Assembly: GCA_049487715.1 (NCBI GenBank)
Contig: CP150583.1
Location: 248,001-312,000 of the forward strand
Direction of reading: 5' to 3'
Length of the DNA stretch: 64,000 bases
Origin: Pycnococcus provasolii
Lineage: Eukaryota > Chlorophyta > Pseudoscourfieldiophyceae > Pseudoscourfieldiales
Shown here: positions 30,183 to 38,921 of the stretch, one piece after another
Layout: the number at the start of each line of letters is the position of its first letter
Numbering within the stretch: position 1 is the stretch's first letter
The notes under the pieces: generated by a model
Told to the model about the DNA's origin: nothing
Database searches by the model: none
Seen by the model: only the letters and a program-made list of their open reading frames with translations
Program-made: the position numbers and the translations under genes

Positions 30183-31736
30183 ATGGCTCCAGCGATGGCT
30201 TCTCGTGCTCTCAATGCGCGTGTGTCTGGCCGCAGTGTGCGTCCTGCGGCGTCGTCGGCGTCAGTGAAGTCCGTGGCCGCTCCTCGACAACTGGGAGTCT
30301 CCGGGAAGGCCTCAGCCTCAGCCTCAGCCTCTCGAGTGTGCGTGTCGCACGCTCGTGCTCACCCCCGTTGTGAGGTTGGAGTGGGAAAGGCAACGGGGGA
30401 TGTGCAGCGACGAGGAGAAAGCCAGCGATGCTACGTCGCGAAGCCTAACGGGTCAGCGGTCGTCATGGTCGCAGCAGGCGTGCCCCCCGCGAAGGCGAAA
30501 AAGCCGCGTCTGCCCGCACTCGACGCGCTCAGGTTCTTCCTCATCGCCTACATCGCCACGGGACACTTCGTCGCGTTCGCGACACCAGACAAGTTCCTGC
30601 TCGCCTTCTTCAGCCAGATTAACGTCGTCGTCGGCGCCTTCTTCGTCATCTCGGGATACGTCGCCGCGTACACGTCCACGGAACTCAACGCCTACGAGGC
30701 GACGATGAGCCGACTCGAGCCCGCACTCAAGTGGTCCGTCGCGCGCGTCATGGGATTCTACCCGCTCTTCCTGCTCATCCAGGTGGTGTTCACGCCCATG
30801 TTCGCGTTCGCGGACATGACGTACAACGGCCTCAAGGCGACGCTCCTGCACGCCCTCATGACGTTCACGTTGGTGCAGGCGTGGTTTCCCATGAAGGCGG
30901 AGCTGTGGAATGCGCCCACGTGGTTCCTCTCCGCGCTCGCGTTCAGCATGTTCGTGCTCCCGTACGCGCTCAAGCCGCTCGCGGAGATGAAAAAGGTTGG
31001 CCTGAAGAAGGCTTTCCTCGCACTTACCGTCATCAGCTGCATCGCCAAGCTCGCGTACACATACGACGTGCCAGGTGCTCTCGGCCTGCTCGAGGGCATG
31101 GGCAAGCACCCGAACCTCGTTTTCTTCAACGTCATGCGCTTCAATCCTTTCTACGCGGTTCTTGAAGTTCTCATGGGCGCCGTCGCATGCCGTCTCGTGA
31201 TGACGGACAACGCACCTGATCGCACCATGGAGCAGCGAAAGGAGGACGGCGCCGTTGGAGCGCTCACCGCGCCCTTTACGCTCGCCGTCGCCATGGTTGG
31301 CCTGCTGGCGGCCCGCGCGTTTGCGTTCGTGAATGGCGTCACTCTTCCCGTGAATGACATGATCGTTCGCGGCTTCGTGTTCATCCCTCTTTGGTGTCTC
31401 TTCCTCATGCAGGTGCACCGCGCAACCGTGAGCTCGGACAGCAACGGCGGCCTGACGGAGATTCTCGCGAAGCCTTTCCTCGTGTTCCTCGGCGGCCTTT
31501 CGTTCCCTCTCTACCTGCTGCACGGACCGCTCGGCCAGCTCTTCTACAAGAAGGTGATTGCGAAGCAGATGTTCGGCGCGACGATGGCAAGCTATTTCGG
31601 CTACAAGTTCTTTCCCGTGTACGTTGGGATCACCGTCTTGTGCTCCTATTATTTGACGAAGGTGATGGCTTACGCTCCTTTCCAGAATGCGTGCAAGGCG
31701 CTGGGCGAGTCGACGTACAAGCTTCTGTCGGCATGA
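30183..31736 (+). CDS. Acyltransferase-3 family membrane protein, probably plastid-targeted
   Basis: 517 residues. The first roughly 100 are Ala/Ser/Arg-rich, without acidic runs, and resemble a chloroplast transit peptide. The membrane domain then begins LPALDALRFFLIAYIATGHFVAF, matching the acyltransferase-3 opening motif (LDxLR...H) with the conserved His. About ten hydrophobic segments follow, including FFVISGYVAAY and LSFPLYLLHGPLGQLF, both typical of the family. Members O-acylate sugars, lipids or other small molecules using acyl-CoA; the substrate cannot be deduced. Introns are absent. No TGTAA was found close to the stop. Confidence 0.85.
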   Translation: MAPAMASRALNARVSGRSVRPAASSASVKSVAAPRQLGVSGKASASASASRVCVSHARAHPRCEVGVGKATGDVQRRGESQRCYVAKPNGSAVVMVAAGVPPAKAKKPRLPALDALRFFLIAYIATGHFVAFATPDKFLLAFFSQINVVVGAFFVISGYVAAYTSTELNAYEATMSRLEPALKWSVARVMGFYPLFLLIQVVFTPMFAFADMTYNGLKATLLHALMTFTLVQAWFPMKAELWNAPTWFLSALAFSMFVLPYALKPLAEMKKVGLKKAFLALTVISCIAKLAYTYDVPGALGLLEGMGKHPNLVFFNVMRFNPFYAVLEVLMGAVACRLVMTDNAPDRTMEQRKEDGAVGALTAPFTLAVAMVGLLAARAFAFVNGVTLPVNDMIVRGFVFIPLWCLFLMQVHRATVSSDSNGGLTEILAKPFLVFLGGLSFPLYLLHGPLGQLFYKKVIAKQMFGATMASYFGYKFFPVYVGITVLCSYYLTKVMAYAPFQNACKALGESTYKLLSA

Positions 31737-32148
31737 TAAAAGGCGCCTTACGTAATCGTATCGGGAGTGTTATCTTGGGTTTTTTCTATCTAGACTATGG
31801 AATCGAATCGTTCACACTTAAGGTTAGTTGTCTATGTTACTTTTGAAATCTTGAGACGCATACATAGACTATCTAAGATAAAACAGTACTAAGTTACATA
31901 ATAACTATGTACGCGAACATTAATTTTCGAGCGAATGACGTGACGAACGCCACGCCACCCACAGGCAGCTATTGTCAGAACGAACTTATACCTATAACAT
32001 AACATAGTACGTACTTACATGCCGCGGGAGTCACACAGCCCGCACGGTAAGTACCGGTATGGATTTGACGAGAAAAACCCCTATGGACTACGAAGTCCTT
32101 TTTCCTCCCAGGAAAGGGTTCCAAAAGGGGGAAGATTAACAGGGAAGA

Positions 32149-32180
32149 TTAGGGTTAGGGTTAGGGTTAGGGTTAGGGTT
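32149..32180 (+). repeat. (TTAGGG)5 array upstream of THOC7
   Basis: Five consecutive TTAGGG units ending in TTCGGG, about 185 bp upstream of the ATG at 32365. The 628-bp gap from 31737 contains nothing else recognised. Confidence 0.8.
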
Positions 32181-32364
32181 CGGGCTGAAAAAAGTCAAAA
32201 ACCCTTTTGAGCGTCGGGAAAAGGTCCAATCCTCGTCGTTCGGATTCGCCGAAAACACCTTGTTCATTCTTCGTGTCAGCCTCCTGTTAACCGTGTCAGC
32301 TCCATCTCGCGTGAGCCATCATAACGTGTGGGACCCGCATAAATAAGGTGTGTGCCACAGTACG

Positions 32365-33042
32365 ATGCCGCTTCCTGGTGCGCGCGCAGCAGCGCAGCAG
32401 GCGATAAAAGCCGCTTCTTCCAGCCAGGCTGCTTCCGGATCCACAGCCGAAGTCGATGAAGATGCCGTCTTGAGAACGCGCTTCCTCTCCCTAACCAGCT
32501 CATCACGTGGTGTTCCCATCATGGACCGGCTCGCGAAGCGGTTCTTCACGTTCGCCACCGCCGTCGAACGCTCTGACGAAGACGCCGCGAAAGAGCTGTA
32601 CACGCAGCTCGTGAAAGACTGCGCCGCGGTGGCGTTTCAGCTCGAGCAGATGGAGGCGAAAGCCGAAGTACTGGAGAAGGAGAGCGATGCGACGGGCGAC
32701 GTGAGGTCGACACTCGCGCGACGCGCGGAGGCGACGCAGGCCGAGATTGAAAGTCTGAAGAGCGAGTTGAGTCGCGCGAGGCGCAAACGACGGCGGCTTG
32801 AGGAGTACGAGGGCGTGAGACGTTTGATTGTCAAGGAGCCTCCGAGGTCGCACACATCACAAGAGTTGAGTAAGCTTGCTGAGGAGGTGAAAACACTGCA
32901 GGACGAGCACGAAAGCTTGCTGCGGGCGAAGGAAATCAGGCGCAAGCAGTTCAGTTTATTGTTGACGACCATCGAGAACTTGACAACCGACATCGGACAT
33001 GACGACGGCCATATCATGGAAACCAACCTTGACGACAACTGA
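32365..33042 (+). CDS. THOC7: THO complex subunit 7 homologue
   Basis: About 225 residues from the ATG at 32365; the longer frame begins with GTG. THO/TREX couples transcription to mRNA export in the nucleus, and THOC7 is one of its coiled-coil scaffold subunits. The order of elements fits the family: an N-terminal segment LRTRFLSLTSSSRG with RLAKRFFTF, AKELYTQLVKDCAAVAFQLE, a long coiled coil, LEEYEGVRRLIVKEPP, and the most diagnostic C-terminal REKRRKQF-like element, here KEIRRKQFSLLLTTIENL. It is preceded by a TTAGGG array and followed by TGTAA 30 nt past the stop. Confidence 0.8.
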   Translation: MPLPGARAAAQQAIKAASSSQAASGSTAEVDEDAVLRTRFLSLTSSSRGVPIMDRLAKRFFTFATAVERSDEDAAKELYTQLVKDCAAVAFQLEQMEAKAEVLEKESDATGDVRSTLARRAEATQAEIESLKSELSRARRKRRRLEEYEGVRRLIVKEPPRSHTSQELSKLAEEVKTLQDEHESLLRAKEIRRKQFSLLLTTIENLTTDIGHDDGHIMETNLDDN

Positions 33043-33071
33043 ACTTGACGACAAGGACCCTGGAAAACGAG

Positions 33072-33076
33072 TGTAA
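33072..33076 (+). terminator. TGTAA polyadenylation signal of THOC7
   Basis: TGTAA 30 nt after the THOC7 stop. It overlaps a degenerate AAACCCT tract that lies upstream of the next gene. Confidence 0.5.
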
Positions 33077-33296
33077 ACCCTATTAATTACCCGAACCCCG
33101 AATTAAAACCCGTCCCTTCCTCGGGAACGAACCGAACCCCCTGATGTGAAATAGTCGTCTTGGGGCCCCCCTTTTCGGCATGGCCATGGCGCCTTCCTCT
33201 TCCAGCATTCTCCGCGTCCTCCGCTGACCACCTGCCCCTGCGCCGCCGCCGCTGCCACCACCTGCGCTTAAAGCCTGCGTCATGTTCATATGAGTC

Positions 33297-34595
33297 ATGC
33301 TTGGCTTGTCTTCCACGTCACTCTTCCACCCTGGGGTCCCTGGCCCTGCCCATGGGCTTCCGATGTGTGGTCTTTCACCTGATGGTGGTGGTGGTGATGA
33401 TAATAATAATTACATACACGCGTCGTTGTTTGTTGGCGTTGGCGATCAATCTCCTGGTAAGCAAATTCGTGCTCTGCCTGACGTCATGATACACGCCTCA
33501 TCAGTCCGGGAATCATCGACGATGGCACTCAACCATGACGCAAAAATACAAGCAATGCCAGTGCGGGAGAATGAACCAAGGGCGGGGTCGTGGTGGCGCG
33601 ACCCGCGACCCGCACCGCCGGGAAGACACCGCATTCTAGTGGTGCTCTACCTGCTCGCAAACGTAGCGACGTGGAGTGTGCACGCTCCGCACGACGGCGC
33701 GTGCGCGAACGTAGCATACGCGCCGATGACGCGAGAAAAATCAACGGAGTGCAAGCTGGAACGATGGCGTAACCACCAAAGGCTCGTGAAGCAAGAGCGT
33801 GCGGCGAACGACAACGACGGCGACGGCGCTTACGCCACATTTGTCGACGACGTGCCGCAGGTGGCGGCAGCTTTGACACGTCGCGTCGCACTCAGGGAAG
33901 ATAGGCGCCTGTGCGCGGGACGTGCGGCGACGGAGGCTGCCCCACTGCTCCGCTGGCTTGGCAAGGAGCCACATCTCGTGCGTCACGGCCGCGTCGTGGA
34001 ACTGGGAGCAGGCGCTGTGGGCGTGCTTGGCCTCGGCGCCGCTGCCATGGGAGCCGAGTCCGTCGTATTGGCTGACTTCGACGCTCGCGTTGGCACGAAA
34101 AGAAGGGCGCTGCATGTGGCCGCGCAGAATGCGGAGGTTGCCTTCACGCCGCCTCTGCCCGCGCGTTCCACTCGCGTTCTGGCCATTTCGGGTGGTGTCG
34201 CGAACGCGACTGCCGGTTGGCGCGCCCACGAGCGTGTCGAAATGAATGGAACGTCAACTTGGCACGCGACGACGATTGGCACCGCGGACGCGGTTCTCGT
34301 CGCGGACCCTCTGGGTTTGCTCGGTAATCAGCTGGACGCGGGCGAAGCGATTGGCGAGATGTTCGTCTCGATTTTGCGCGATTGCATGCACACGCACAGC
34401 GCGCTTCTCTTGCTGGCGCAGATTCCGCGTGGTCGCACGAACGAGTGGAGTCGTGTGCGCCTGACGCTTGAGCGCGAACTGGGCCTGCGTCGCGCGTTCG
34501 CCGACGTCGCGCTGGACGTGGACGCGTCGACGAATCACGTGACGGATTTGGCGCACGAGAGCGTGCTCGTGGCGGCGTACAGGAGAAGCAACTAA
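33297..34595 (+). CDS. METTL21/FAM86-like (methyltransferase-16 family) protein
   Basis: Class I SAM-dependent methyltransferase of the protein-lysine group. The SAM-binding motif VVELGAGAVGVLGLGAAAMGA lies near residue 233, followed by VVLADFD (acidic end of beta-2), then VLVADPLG. The N-terminus before residue 110 is weakly constrained, and ATGs at 33486 and 33522 are alternative starts. A hydrophobic segment ILVVLYLLANVATW near residue 115 could be a signal anchor, which would be unusual for this normally cytosolic/nuclear family. The target is unknown. It is tandem with THOC7 (254-bp gap with degenerate AACCC units); TGTAA follows at 34691. Confidence 0.7.
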   Translation: MLGLSSTSLFHPGVPGPAHGLPMCGLSPDGGGGDDNNNYIHASLFVGVGDQSPGKQIRALPDVMIHASSVRESSTMALNHDAKIQAMPVRENEPRAGSWWRDPRPAPPGRHRILVVLYLLANVATWSVHAPHDGACANVAYAPMTREKSTECKLERWRNHQRLVKQERAANDNDGDGAYATFVDDVPQVAAALTRRVALREDRRLCAGRAATEAAPLLRWLGKEPHLVRHGRVVELGAGAVGVLGLGAAAMGAESVVLADFDARVGTKRRALHVAAQNAEVAFTPPLPARSTRVLAISGGVANATAGWRAHERVEMNGTSTWHATTIGTADAVLVADPLGLLGNQLDAGEAIGEMFVSILRDCMHTHSALLLLAQIPRGRTNEWSRVRLTLERELGLRRAFADVALDVDASTNHVTDLAHESVLVAAYRRSN

Positions 34596-34690
34596 GGTAA
34601 GCAAGTTACGTTTCGTGTGAGAAGATCAGTCGTTGTAGTATTCAGTCGATCTGTGTGTTGTATTGTATTGTTGTACAGTATTGCTATTGA

Positions 34691-34695
34691 TGTAA
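34691..34695 (+). terminator. TGTAA polyadenylation signal of the METTL21-like gene
   Basis: TGTAATAATT about 96 nt after the stop codon. Confidence 0.45.
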
Positions 34696-34872
34696 TAATT
34701 TTTTTCCAAAAAGAGGACAACTCTGAACGAGTGGTATGTTGAACTAGGAGGTGTGGACGTTAAAAATGGGATTGTTGGAACGGTACTTTCCATGGTTGGA
34801 GTTGGAGTTGGATTGATTCACTTTGAAGCAAGCTTATTCGTTATTATTACTTCCGTTATTATCCAGGTTAAG

Positions 34873-34942
34873 AATAGGGGTTAGGGGTTAGGGGTTAGGG
34901 GTTAGGGGTTAGGGGTTAAGAATAGGGGTTAGGGGTTCGAGG
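34873..34942 (+). repeat. (TTAGGGG)n array upstream of methionine aminopeptidase
   Basis: At least six GGGGTTA units at 34875-34918, a short break (AAGAATA), then further units. It lies 110-180 bp before the ATG at 35052. Confidence 0.8.
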
Positions 34943-35051
34943 TTCCCCTTAGCCCTTAGCCCTTACTGGGCGCGTTCCCCCGCCGCCTCTGACAAAACCA
35001 AAAAACCCGAAAAGGCTTATCCCTTCATTCTCCTTCTCCCTTTGAGGAGCT

Positions 35052-36631
35052 ATGTTTGTTCGTACTCCTTGTGCTTCCTTCAAGGCTTCGGGATCCCGGC
35101 GGTGCATGATGCTCACTCCAGTTCGATCTCGTCTTCATGGTCTTCATGGTCATCATGGTCATCGTCTTCATGGTCTTCATGGTCTTCATGGATGTTCGCG
35201 ATCGGGATTCTTCACGGCGGCGATGTCTTTGTTCACGTCTTCTTCTTCCAAGAAAAAACACTGGTCAGCGCGTGAACCTGTGCTAATACCTTTTGATGTG
35301 TCGCCCATGAGACTCGTACCCGCATCCATCCGAAAACCGCCGTACGCAGACACAGGCGTGTCGCCGCCGTGGAACGATACCGCGCAAATCGCAAAAAAGG
35401 CGGAGGATAAAACAGCAATGAGAAAAGCGGGCGCGCTCGCGGCGTCCATCCTGGACCGGGCGGGCGCGCTCGCGAAACCGGGAATCACCACGGAGGAAAT
35501 TGACATCTTCGTGCACGATACATGTATAGAAAATAACGCGTACCCGAGCCCGCTCAACTACGGCAAGTTCCCGAAGAGCGTGTGCACGAGCGTGAACGAA
35601 GTCATCTGCCACGGCATCCCGGACGCCAGGGAACTCGTCGACGGAGACATCGTCAACATAGACGTCACCGTATACACGGAGGATGGATTTCACGGCGACT
35701 GCTCTCGCACGTTTCTTGTAGGAGAAAGCGTCAGTGACGCCGCGCGGAAACTTGTGGACGACACGGAGGAGGCACTCTGGCGTGCTATCGCCGTCTGCCA
35801 GCCGGGTGCGCCGTTCCACGCCATCGGTGCCGCGATACAGGACTTCGCAGACACGCAGAGCTACGGCGTCTGCCCTGATTTTGTTGGGCATGGTGTAGGA
35901 CAGCAGTTTCACAGCGGGCCGGCGGTGGTGCACTACCGCACCGTACGACGAGGGAGCAGTGGAACGGGATTCGGCCTGATGGGCAACGCCAAGGGCAAGG
36001 CTGGCATTGACTACATGGTTGCAGGACAGACGTTCACGATTGAGCCGATGCTTACGCTTGGTGCGGTCAAGGTATGTGCATCAAGCAAAATCAAAAAACA
36101 CACACGCACGCACGCACACACACACACGCGTTTATGGCAAAAACAAGAGTCGTCGTTCGGCTTGATGATATCCATCCAAACTTTATCACCATCTTTCACA
36201 TGATCATTTCTGCGTGATTACAAACCGATCCTATTATTTGTTCTGACCCAACGACGACTGCCATGCAATCAACAGCATACAACAAAAAAATAAATTGTTC
36301 TTCCAAACAACTGCATCTATCTCACAAAAAATTAAAACACATACACACGCACACACAACGCATTCCACAGGGACGCTTCTGGGATGACGATTGGACTGTC
36401 ACAACAACCGACTCTTGCTTGACGGCACAGTTTGAGCACACGCTGATGGTAACTGACGACGGCGTGGAGATTCTTACCGCACGGCCTGGTGGCGAACGTC
36501 TTGATGTCGAAGGTGCGGCGACGCGCATGAAGGAGCTCGAGGCATCATTGGCCAGAACATCGCCATCGAAGTCAGCAGCTAAGTCAAAAAAGAAGAAGGC
36601 CAAGAAGGCAACCAAAGGCTTCGGCGTGTAA
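35052..36631 (+). CDS. Methionine aminopeptidase type 1, organelle-like, with one intron
   Basis: Removes initiator Met from nascent proteins. Exon 1 is 35052-36071, exon 2 is 36371-36631, joined in phase 0 to about 426 aa. The intron (299 nt) has donor AAG|GTATGT and acceptor CCACAG|GG. Metal ligands are all present: the two Asp in [19 protein letters not shown], His in [12 protein letters not shown], Glu in TIEPMLTLG and Glu in AQFEHT, the last encoded by exon 2. A long N-terminal extension with a Leu-His-Gly repeat, encoded by a TCTTCATGG-type repeat at 35131-35190, suggests organelle targeting; ATG 35223 is an alternative start. The C-terminal tail is Lys-rich ([10 protein letters not shown]). 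This is the only clear spliceosomal intron I found in the window. Confidence 0.92.
36072..36370 (+). other. Spliceosomal intron in the methionine aminopeptidase gene
   Basis: GTATGT...CCACAG. Contains CA/GCAC dinucleotide tracts near both ends (about 36103-36128 and 36338-36358). Reading through would add a short non-homologous tail to exon 1 and lose the last metal ligand. Confidence 0.88.
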
Positions 36632-36711
36632 CCCATCCTCTCTCTCCCTCCCTCTCTCTCTCTCTCTTTATTTTCCCACAAGGAACACACACAAAAAACA
36701 ATGCAATGCAA

Positions 36712-36716
36712 TTACA
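36712..36716 (-). terminator. TGTAA polyadenylation signal of the glutamate-cysteine ligase gene
   Basis: TTACA on + reads TGTAA on minus, about 29 nt beyond the stop at 36745. Confidence 0.5.
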
Positions 36717-36744
36717 TTACTTTATTAGTGGACTAAATTTGGAT

Positions 36745-38325
36745 TTAGAAGAGGTACTTCTGGTAAATGAAGTCCAAGTTTCCGTCGCCGCGTTCCTCAT
36801 ACTCGCGCAGCAGTCGATCTGCGCCAGTCTCACCGCTCTCCACAATATTTTTTAGCCGATCAAGGAAGTGCACCTCTTTGTATCTTCGGTTTTTCAAGCC
36901 TCGCGATGCGATCGTCAAGACATCGCGTGCAACGTCACGCACCGTTCCATCACGGAAGGGTGTATCCAACGCCAAGCGTGGGCACTCCTCACGCAGGTAG
37001 TGCCGTTCCTCCTCCGTCCAGTCGCTGATGTAGTCCAGAGCCTGTTTTTGCGCCTCCTCATCGTACAGCAGGCCCACCCAGAGAGCGGGCAGCGCACACA
37101 GACTTTGCCAGTTACCGGTATCCGCGCCACGCATTTCCAGAAACTTCTTCAGCCTCACCTCTGGGAAGGCGACGGACAGGTGATCTTCCCAGTCCTGTTT
37201 CGTCGGCCGTTCACCTGGCAGGCATGGCAACTTTCCCTCCATGAAGTCACGAAAGCTCATTCCGAGCGCGTCAACGTATCCACCCTTCTCCGGCCGGTAC
37301 ACGAAGTACATCGGAACGTCAATCATGTAGTCGACGTACCTCTCGAATCCAAAGTTGTCGTCAAACACGAACGGCAGTTCTCCGCACCTCGCGTTGTCGG
37401 TGTCCGTCCACACGTGCGATCGCGTGGATTTGAATCCGGTTGGCTTGCCGTCTCGGAACGGCGAGTTGGCAAAGAGCGCGGTGGCGATGGGCTGGAGAGC
37501 GAGGCTGATACGGAACTTGGATACGCAGTCCGGTTCGGATTCGTAGTCCAGGTTGACCTGCACGGTGGCGGTTCGGAACATCATGTCGAGTCCCATGGTT
37601 CCCACGGTTGGCATGTACGCCTTCATGAGCTTGTACCTTCCTTTGGGCATGACGGGCGTTTGGTCGACGGAGTACCTTGGGTTCATGCCCACTCCAAGGA
37701 ACCCGACGTCCATGGATTCCGCGACGTTGCGCACTTGGTAGAGGTGGCTGTTGACTTCCGCGCACGTTTCGTGTATGGTTCGCAGCGGTGCGCCTGACAG
37801 CTCGAACTGTCCGCCTGGTTCGAGCGTGATGGACTGTCCGTCTGATCGCTTGAGTCCGATGATATTTTCCTTTTCCATGATGGGTTCCCACTCGAAGCGT
37901 TCACCAATTTCGTCGAGGAGGTGTTTGATTTGCGCGTAGTCGATAGGCGTGGTATCCTTGAGGTTGAATCCGAACTTCTCGTGCTCTGTGCCAATGCGCC
38001 ACTCCGCCTTCGGCTTGCATCCCGACGCTATGTATGCGATCATCTCCTCCCTCGTGATTGGCGGCGCCGCCTCAGGCGCGGATGCCGCCGCACGCGAAGG
38101 AGAAGAACGCCCTCGGGAACGCGAAGAAGAAGAAGAAGAAGAAGAAGCGCGCCTACATGAAACTGGCTGAAAACCGCCTAGGAACCGCCTGTGAAACCGC
38201 CTATGATGCTGCTGATGCACGCCATTGCTCGAAGATGACATGACCGATGATGAAGACATCCTCGATGAGAATCGCTGATGATGATTATGATTGTGCTGAA
38301 GCAAAGAAGGCATCCTATTCATCAT
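36745..38325 (-). CDS. GSH1: Glutamate-cysteine ligase, plant/plastid type
   Basis: First and rate-limiting step of glutathione synthesis: ATP-dependent joining of Glu and Cys. 526 residues. The first roughly 75 residues are His/Ser/Arg-rich and look like a plastid transit peptide. The GCS2-family core is clear: [107 protein letters not shown]. Compared with plant enzymes as I recall them, the first Cys of the conserved regulatory disulfide CC2 is Ala here (YVDALGMSF), while the second remains in LPCLPGE. Intronless. Divergent from the HAD-like gene. Confidence 0.95.
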   Translation of the reverse strand: MMNRMPSLLQHNHNHHQRFSSRMSSSSVMSSSSNGVHQQHHRRFHRRFLGGFQPVSCRRASSSSSSSSRSRGRSSPSRAAASAPEAAPPITREEMIAYIASGCKPKAEWRIGTEHEKFGFNLKDTTPIDYAQIKHLLDEIGERFEWEPIMEKENIIGLKRSDGQSITLEPGGQFELSGAPLRTIHETCAEVNSHLYQVRNVAESMDVGFLGVGMNPRYSVDQTPVMPKGRYKLMKAYMPTVGTMGLDMMFRTATVQVNLDYESEPDCVSKFRISLALQPIATALFANSPFRDGKPTGFKSTRSHVWTDTDNARCGELPFVFDDNFGFERYVDYMIDVPMYFVYRPEKGGYVDALGMSFRDFMEGKLPCLPGERPTKQDWEDHLSVAFPEVRLKKFLEMRGADTGNWQSLCALPALWVGLLYDEEAQKQALDYISDWTEEERHYLREECPRLALDTPFRDGTVRDVARDVLTIASRGLKNRRYKEVHFLDRLKNIVESGETGADRLLREYEERGDGNLDFIYQKYLF

Positions 38326-38536
38326 AGACTAAGGTGACGCCAAATGAGTGACCTACCTACTTAGCCGCCACAGCTAATAATGAACACGAGGCCGATACGA
38401 TGTTGCGCAGTGTGAGGCTCAGCCAACCCCCAGGGGATACCGCTTCTGCTTAGACTATCTGTCGTAACGCCTCGGCCATCACATCACCTGATAGGTCACG
38501 AGACTCCCCTCCTCAGAGGGGGGAATCCTGGGCCCT

Positions 38537-38549
38537 GGGGGGGGGGGGG
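38537..38549. repeat. G13 homopolymer in the GSH1/HAD-like divergent gap
   Basis: A 13-G run next to GGATCC and a CCCCTC...GAGGGG inverted repeat at about 38502-38522. The 596-bp gap (38326-38921) shows no gene; a lone TTAGGGG occurs near 38602. Confidence 0.6.
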
Positions 38550-38921
38550 ATCCTCTCTTGAATCCTACCCGGGTAGTGGTTTTTCCCCTTACGTTTCATA
38601 TTAGGGGTGTGGTTTTGGAATTGATTGGAATTCGGGGTTACAAGTTTGATAGGGGTTTCATTTACCGGTTTTTCCCCCAAGGAAGAATAAGGCTGACTGG
38701 TTTGTTATTACACCCTCAACTCGTCTCTATTAACCGAATAGTCTAGTCTATGTAGAGTACAGCAAGGCGAACGTCGGCGGCTCCCCCTCCACTGGGCATT
38801 ATTGGTGAGGCCCCTGCATCAGCATCTATCTTTCCGCCATCGTCCGGCGTGTTGGCGTGTCGCTCGTGTGTGTCTCGTGTGTGTCTCGTGTGTGTCATCT
38901 CCATCGTCATCCTTCATTTAC

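Noticed and set aside
30453-31523. 356-aa minus-strand ORF over the acyltransferase
   Set aside because: Glu/Arg/His-rich antisense shadow of a clearly coding plus-strand gene.
32149-32180. TTAGGG array as a chromosome end or fusion scar
   Set aside because: It is short, flanked by genes on both sides, and similar arrays recur at many promoters, so an internal promoter-associated repeat fits better.
34925-34965. GGTTCGAGGTTCC as a tRNA B box
   Set aside because: No A box or cloverleaf can be drawn; it is part of the TTAGGGG array. I found no tRNA, rRNA or other structured RNA gene in the window.
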